A DNA stretch of 7,061 nt. Source: Georgenia sp. (GTDB taxonomy: Bacteria; Actinomycetota; Actinomycetes; Actinomycetales; Actinomycetaceae). The translations under genes and the position numbers were made by a program. This document shows positions 4,727 through 7,061 of this stretch, one piece after another. Location: positions 1 to 7,061 of the forward strand of contig DAHVRG010000011.1 of NCBI GenBank assembly GCA_027322565.1. Direction: 5' to 3'. The notes beneath the pieces were generated by a model, which saw only the letters and a program-made list of their open reading frames with translations, was not told the DNA's origin and ran no database searches. The stretch's first letter is position 1; every line of letters starts with the position of its first letter.

Positions 4727-6148
4727 ATGTCCACGTCCACGTCCGCACCACCTGCACGGCGCCGGCTGCGCGCGCCGTCCTTCACCGTCCAGATCCTGCT
4801 CGCCCTCGTCGTCGGCGTCCTGCTCGGCTGGTGGGCGCTCGCCATCGGCGAGACGCCCGCGGGTGAGCCCAACGGCCTCACCGTCGCGCTGGAGACCATC
4901 GGCTCGACCTTCGTGAGCCTGCTGCGGGCCACCGTCCCGCCGCTCGTCTTCACCGCGATCGTCGCCTCGATCGCCAACCTCCGCGGGGTGGCGAACGCCG
5001 CCCGGCTCGCCGGCCAGACCCTCGTGTGGTTCGCGATCACCGCGGCGGCCTCGGTCGCCATCGGGATCGGGCTCGGCCTGGTCATGCGCCCCGGTGTCAA
5101 CACCTCCGTCGGCGCCGACGCCGCCGCGGAGCCGGGCCGGACCGGCAGCTGGCTCGACTTCCTCGGTGGGCTGGTCCCGGGGAACTTCCTCGGGCTGGAG
5201 TCCTCCGTCTCCGTCGCCGAGGACGGCGGGGTGAGCAGCTCGCTGAGCTTCAACGTCCTGCAGATCCTCGTCATGGCGCTGGTCGTGGGCCTGGCAGCGC
5301 TCAAGGTGGGGAAGAAGGCCGAGCCCTTCCTCTCGGTGAACCGCTCGTTGCTCGCCATCATCCAGAAGGTGCTGTGGTGGATCATCCGCCTCGCGCCACT
5401 CGGCACGCTCGGGCTCATCGGGCGGGCCATCGCCACCTACGGCTGGGACTCCCTGGCCCCGCTCGGCACCTTCGCCGGGGCGGTCTACCTCGGCCTGGCG
5501 CTCGTCCTCGTCGTCGTCTATCCGCTCGTGCTGCGCACCAACGGCCTGTCCGTCACCCGCTTCTACCGGGGTGCCTGGCCCGCGATCCAGCTCGGGTTCG
5601 TCTCCCGTTCCTCGATCGGCACCCTGCCGCTGACCCAGCGGGTCGTCGAGCGCAACCTCGGCGTGCCGTCGTCCTACGCCTCCTTCGCCGTACCGCTGGG
5701 CTCCACGACGAAGATGGACGGCTGCGCCTCGATCTACCCGGCGCTGGCCGCGATCTTCGTGGCGCAGTTCTTCGGCCTCGAGCTGGCAGTGACCGACTAC
5801 CTCCTCATCGCCTTCGTCTCCGTCGTCGGGTCCGCCGCGACGGCCGGGCTCACCGGTGCGATCGTCATGCTCACCCTGACGCTGTCGACGCTCGGCCTGC
5901 CGCTCGAGGGCGTGGGCCTGCTGCTGGCGATCGACCCGATCCTCGACATGGGCCGCACGGCCACGAACGTCGCCGGGCAGGCTCTCGTCCCGACCGTCGT
6001 CGCCAAGCGGGAGGGCATCCTCCACGTCGAGCAGTACAACTCGCCCCAGGCCGCCCAGCTCTTCGTCGACGACGAGGAGCTCGCCGCCGAGGACCCGGAG
6101 CAGGTGAGCGGTCGGCCGGAGGAGGCCGAGGTCCCCGCACGCACCTGA
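4727..6148 (+). CDS. Dicarboxylate/amino acid:cation symporter, candidate cystine importer
   Basis: The 473-residue membrane protein belongs to the DAACS (GltP/Glt-Ph/TcyP) family of secondary transporters with a trimeric elevator fold. Hydrophobic segments begin at about residue 19 and continue to about 426. HP1 carries SRSSIGTLP (293-301). TM7 has STTKMDGCASIYPA (326-339) in place of the usual NMDGTA motif. HP2 spans about 358-385, and TM8 has DPILDMGRTATNVAG (403-417), with Asp407 and Arg410 at the positions that hold substrate amino and side-chain groups in Glt-Ph. A charged acidic tail of about 40 residues follows. Two Na+-site positions differ: Asn to Lys329, and the last TM8 Asp to Gln418. 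The GCA-x-IYPA stretch recalls TcyP-type cystine carriers, from memory. The Cys-rich leader upstream supports a cystine or cysteine substrate; glutamate or another dicarboxylate is the alternative. ATG 4727 follows GAAAGG. Confidence 0.9.
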   Translation: MSTSTSAPPARRRLRAPSFTVQILLALVVGVLLGWWALAIGETPAGEPNGLTVALETIGSTFVSLLRATVPPLVFTAIVASIANLRGVANAARLAGQTLVWFAITAAASVAIGIGLGLVMRPGVNTSVGADAAAEPGRTGSWLDFLGGLVPGNFLGLESSVSVAEDGGVSSSLSFNVLQILVMALVVGLAALKVGKKAEPFLSVNRSLLAIIQKVLWWIIRLAPLGTLGLIGRAIATYGWDSLAPLGTFAGAVYLGLALVLVVVYPLVLRTNGLSVTRFYRGAWPAIQLGFVSRSSIGTLPLTQRVVERNLGVPSSYASFAVPLGSTTKMDGCASIYPALAAIFVAQFFGLELAVTDYLLIAFVSVVGSAATAGLTGAIVMLTLTLSTLGLPLEGVGLLLAIDPILDMGRTATNVAGQALVPTVVAKREGILHVEQYNSPQAAQLFVDDEELAAEDPEQVSGRPEEAEVPART

Positions 6149-6160
6149 CACACCTCACGT

Positions 6161-6200
6161 CGCCGGCAGGGCATCCCGTCCCGGGGCTACCCTGCCGGCG
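6161..6200 (+). terminator. Hairpin terminator after the symporter
   Basis: CGCCGGCAGGG (6161-6171) pairs perfectly with CCCTGCCGGCG (6190-6200) as an 11-bp stem around an 18-base loop, which may itself pair through CCCG and CGGG. It starts 12 bases after the symporter stop codon. No T-tract follows. Confidence 0.8.
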
Positions 6201-6208
6201 ATGTGGCA

Positions 6209-6223
6209 TGATGGGCCCCATCA
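6209..6223. promoter_or_regulatory. 15-base palindrome, possible operator
   Basis: TGATGGG and CCCATCA form a perfect inverted repeat around a single C. It overlaps CATGAT (6207-6212), a -10-like box with an upstream TG, and lies about 80 bases before the DUF3145 start. This could be an operator for a dimeric regulator. I do not recognise the site. Confidence 0.35.
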
Positions 6224-6305
6224 CGCCGCGAGACGTGTGGACCACCGGGTTCGAACTGAGGTCGTAGGGGAAGACGCACCTCGAGCGAGAATCAGGAGGG
6301 TCGAC

Positions 6306-6806
6306 ATGAATGGTGCCAGCACCCGCGGCGTCATCTTCGTGCACTCTGCGCCCCGCGCGCTGTGCCCGCACGTCGAGTGGGCGGCGGGCACGGTGCTCGA
6401 CGGCCGTGTCTCCTTGGAGTGGACCCCACAGCCCGCTGCCCCGGGCATGTACCGGGCGGAGTACTCGTGGGTGGGGCCGGTCGGCACCGGCGCGCGCCTG
6501 GCCTCCGCCCTGCGTGGCTGGAACCACCTGCGCTACGAGATCACCGAGGACCCCTCACCCGGGGTCGACGGCGGGCGGTGGTCCCACACCCCCGAGCTGG
6601 GGATCTTCCACGCCCAGACCGACGCGCACGGCAACGTCGTCGTCCCCGAGGACCGCATCCGGGCGGCGCTGGAGTTCGCCTCCGACCCGGCCCGCATGTG
6701 CCACGAGATGAACCTCGCCCTCGGCCAGGCGTGGGACGACGAGCTCGAGCCCTTCCGCTACGCCGGTGCCGGCGCTCCGGTGCGCTGGCTCCACCGCGTC
6801 GGCTGA
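6306..6806 (+). CDS. DUF3145 family protein
   Basis: The 166-residue product matches the actinobacterial DUF3145 family in length and in its typical stretches: an N-terminal RGVIFVHSAPRALCPHVEWA (7-26), SLEWTPQPAAPGMYRAEYSW (36-55), a TGARLASALRGWNHLRYEIT segment (61-80), and RWSHTPELGIFHAQTD (91-106) followed by GNVVVPEDRIR (109-119). It has no signal peptide or membrane span. Function is unknown. The family is almost confined to actinobacteria and is commonly next to fatty acid synthase genes; in Streptomyces it follows fabF in the fabD-fabH-acpP-fabF cluster. The same link is seen here, with fabF just downstream but convergent. Start choice: ATG 6306 is preceded by a strong AGGAGGG (6294-6300) with five-base spacing. 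A role in fatty acid or mycolate-type lipid synthesis is a guess from context. Confidence 0.93.
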   Translation: MNGASTRGVIFVHSAPRALCPHVEWAAGTVLDGRVSLEWTPQPAAPGMYRAEYSWVGPVGTGARLASALRGWNHLRYEITEDPSPGVDGGRWSHTPELGIFHAQTDAHGNVVVPEDRIRAALEFASDPARMCHEMNLALGQAWDDELEPFRYAGAGAPVRWLHRVG

Positions 6807-6840
6807 CCGTCGGGGCGGGGAGTCACCTCGCGCCGTCCCG

Positions 6841-6875
6841 GCCCCGGGCGGCGGCCTGTCCGCCAGGCCCGGGGC
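6841..6875. terminator. Large GC-rich hairpin, bidirectional terminator
   Basis: GCCCCGGGC (6841-6849) pairs with GCCCGGGGC (6867-6875). Inside it, GGCGG (6850-6854) pairs with CCGCC (6860-6864) around a CCTGT loop, leaving a two-base AG bulge. This 14-pair structure lies between the convergent ends of the DUF3145 gene and fabF, so it can terminate both. Confidence 0.8.
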
Positions 6876-6887
6876 GGGCGGTTCGGC

Positions 6888-7061
6888 TCAGGCGTTCTTC
6901 ACGGCGAGGGCGACGTTGTGGCCGCCGAACCCGAAGGCGTTGTTGAGCCCGACGATGTCGCCGTCGGGAAGCTCGCGCGGGGTGTCGCGCACGAGGTCGA
7001 TGTCGATGTCGGCGTCCATCTCGGTGACGTTGATCGTCGGCGGGGCGGTGCGCTCCTTGAC
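6888..7061 (-). CDS. fabF: 3-oxoacyl-ACP synthase II, C-terminal part
   Basis: Only the last 57 codons are in the window; the gene continues beyond base 7061. Translation on the minus strand ends IVGLNNAFGFGGHNVALAVK-NA and a TGA stop (6888-6890). The NAFGFGGHN motif is the C-terminal signature of the condensing enzymes FabF/KasA, which extend acyl-ACP chains with malonyl-ACP in type II fatty acid synthesis. The Phe and Gly residues of GFGG lie by the active site, and the catalytic Cys and two His residues are upstream, outside the window. The neighbouring DUF3145 gene supports the identity. In mycolate-producing relatives the same gene is called kasA. Confidence 0.95.
   Translation of the reverse strand, partial: VKERTAPPTINVTEMDADIDIDLVRDTPRELPDGDIVGLNNAFGFGGHNVALAVKNA

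Noticed and set aside
4499..6151. Long minus-strand open frame (550 codons) opposite the symporter
   Set aside because: It has the same repetitive Asp/Arg/Gly composition as other antisense shadows, no ribosome binding site and no recognisable domain. The plus strand encodes a clear DAACS transporter.
6247..6256. GGGTTCGAAC resembling a tRNA T-arm
   Set aside because: No acceptor stem, anticodon arm or D-arm can be drawn around it, so it is not a tRNA or an obvious attachment site.
6251..6266. SOS-box-like TCGAAC-N4-GTCGTA upstream of DUF3145
   Set aside because: The left half matches the mycobacterial LexA site but the right half matches GTTCGA at only three of six bases, so it is not a credible LexA site.

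Overview
This 7,061-base window is very GC-rich. Its intergenic gaps are short, terminators have GC-rich stems without long T-tracts, and -10 boxes fit TANNNT. Together with a DUF3145 gene beside fabF, this points to a high-GC actinobacterium, probably a Micrococcales member such as an Intrasporangiaceae- or Ornithinimicrobiaceae-like genus. The genus placement is inference. The region looks like chromosomal core or housekeeping DNA. I see no mobile element, prophage or CRISPR array.

Layout, left to right. Bases 1-65 carry three TGTCG-type repeats at an exact 16-base spacing, followed by a 47-codon small gene with a good ribosome binding site (66-209, +). A tRNA with anticodon CAU (214-290, -) is divergent from a 168-aa actinobacterial protein of unknown function (351-857, +); the 60-base gap holds both candidate promoters, and the protein gene appears leaderless. 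tRNA-Asn(GUU) follows at 953-1025 (+), with a strong hairpin terminator. A cytosolic endonuclease/exonuclease/phosphatase-family protein (1102-2079, -) converges on that terminator. It is divergent from a 550-aa FAD-binding dehydrogenase (2210-3862, +), which is followed after 41 bases by peptide deformylase (3904-4392, +).

The most interesting part is 4393-4726. After deformylase there is a -10-like box, then a 26-codon leader ORF with a clear ribosome binding site (4480-4560) whose C-terminus reads SALCCRS. After 166 bases of hairpin-forming leader comes a dicarboxylate/amino acid:cation symporter (4727-6148). A tandem-cysteine leader ahead of a transporter is best read as a cysteine-responsive attenuator, which would make the transporter a candidate cystine or cysteine importer. 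The transporter also has unusual residues where relatives bind Na+: Lys in place of the NMDG Asn, and Gln in place of the final TM8 Asp.

The right end holds an 11-bp-stem terminator, a 15-base palindrome, a DUF3145 gene (6306-6806, +) and, convergent to it, the last 57 codons of fabF/kasA (6888-7061, -). A large GC-rich hairpin lies between these two. This matches the known actinobacterial neighbourhood of DUF3145 with fatty acid synthase genes.
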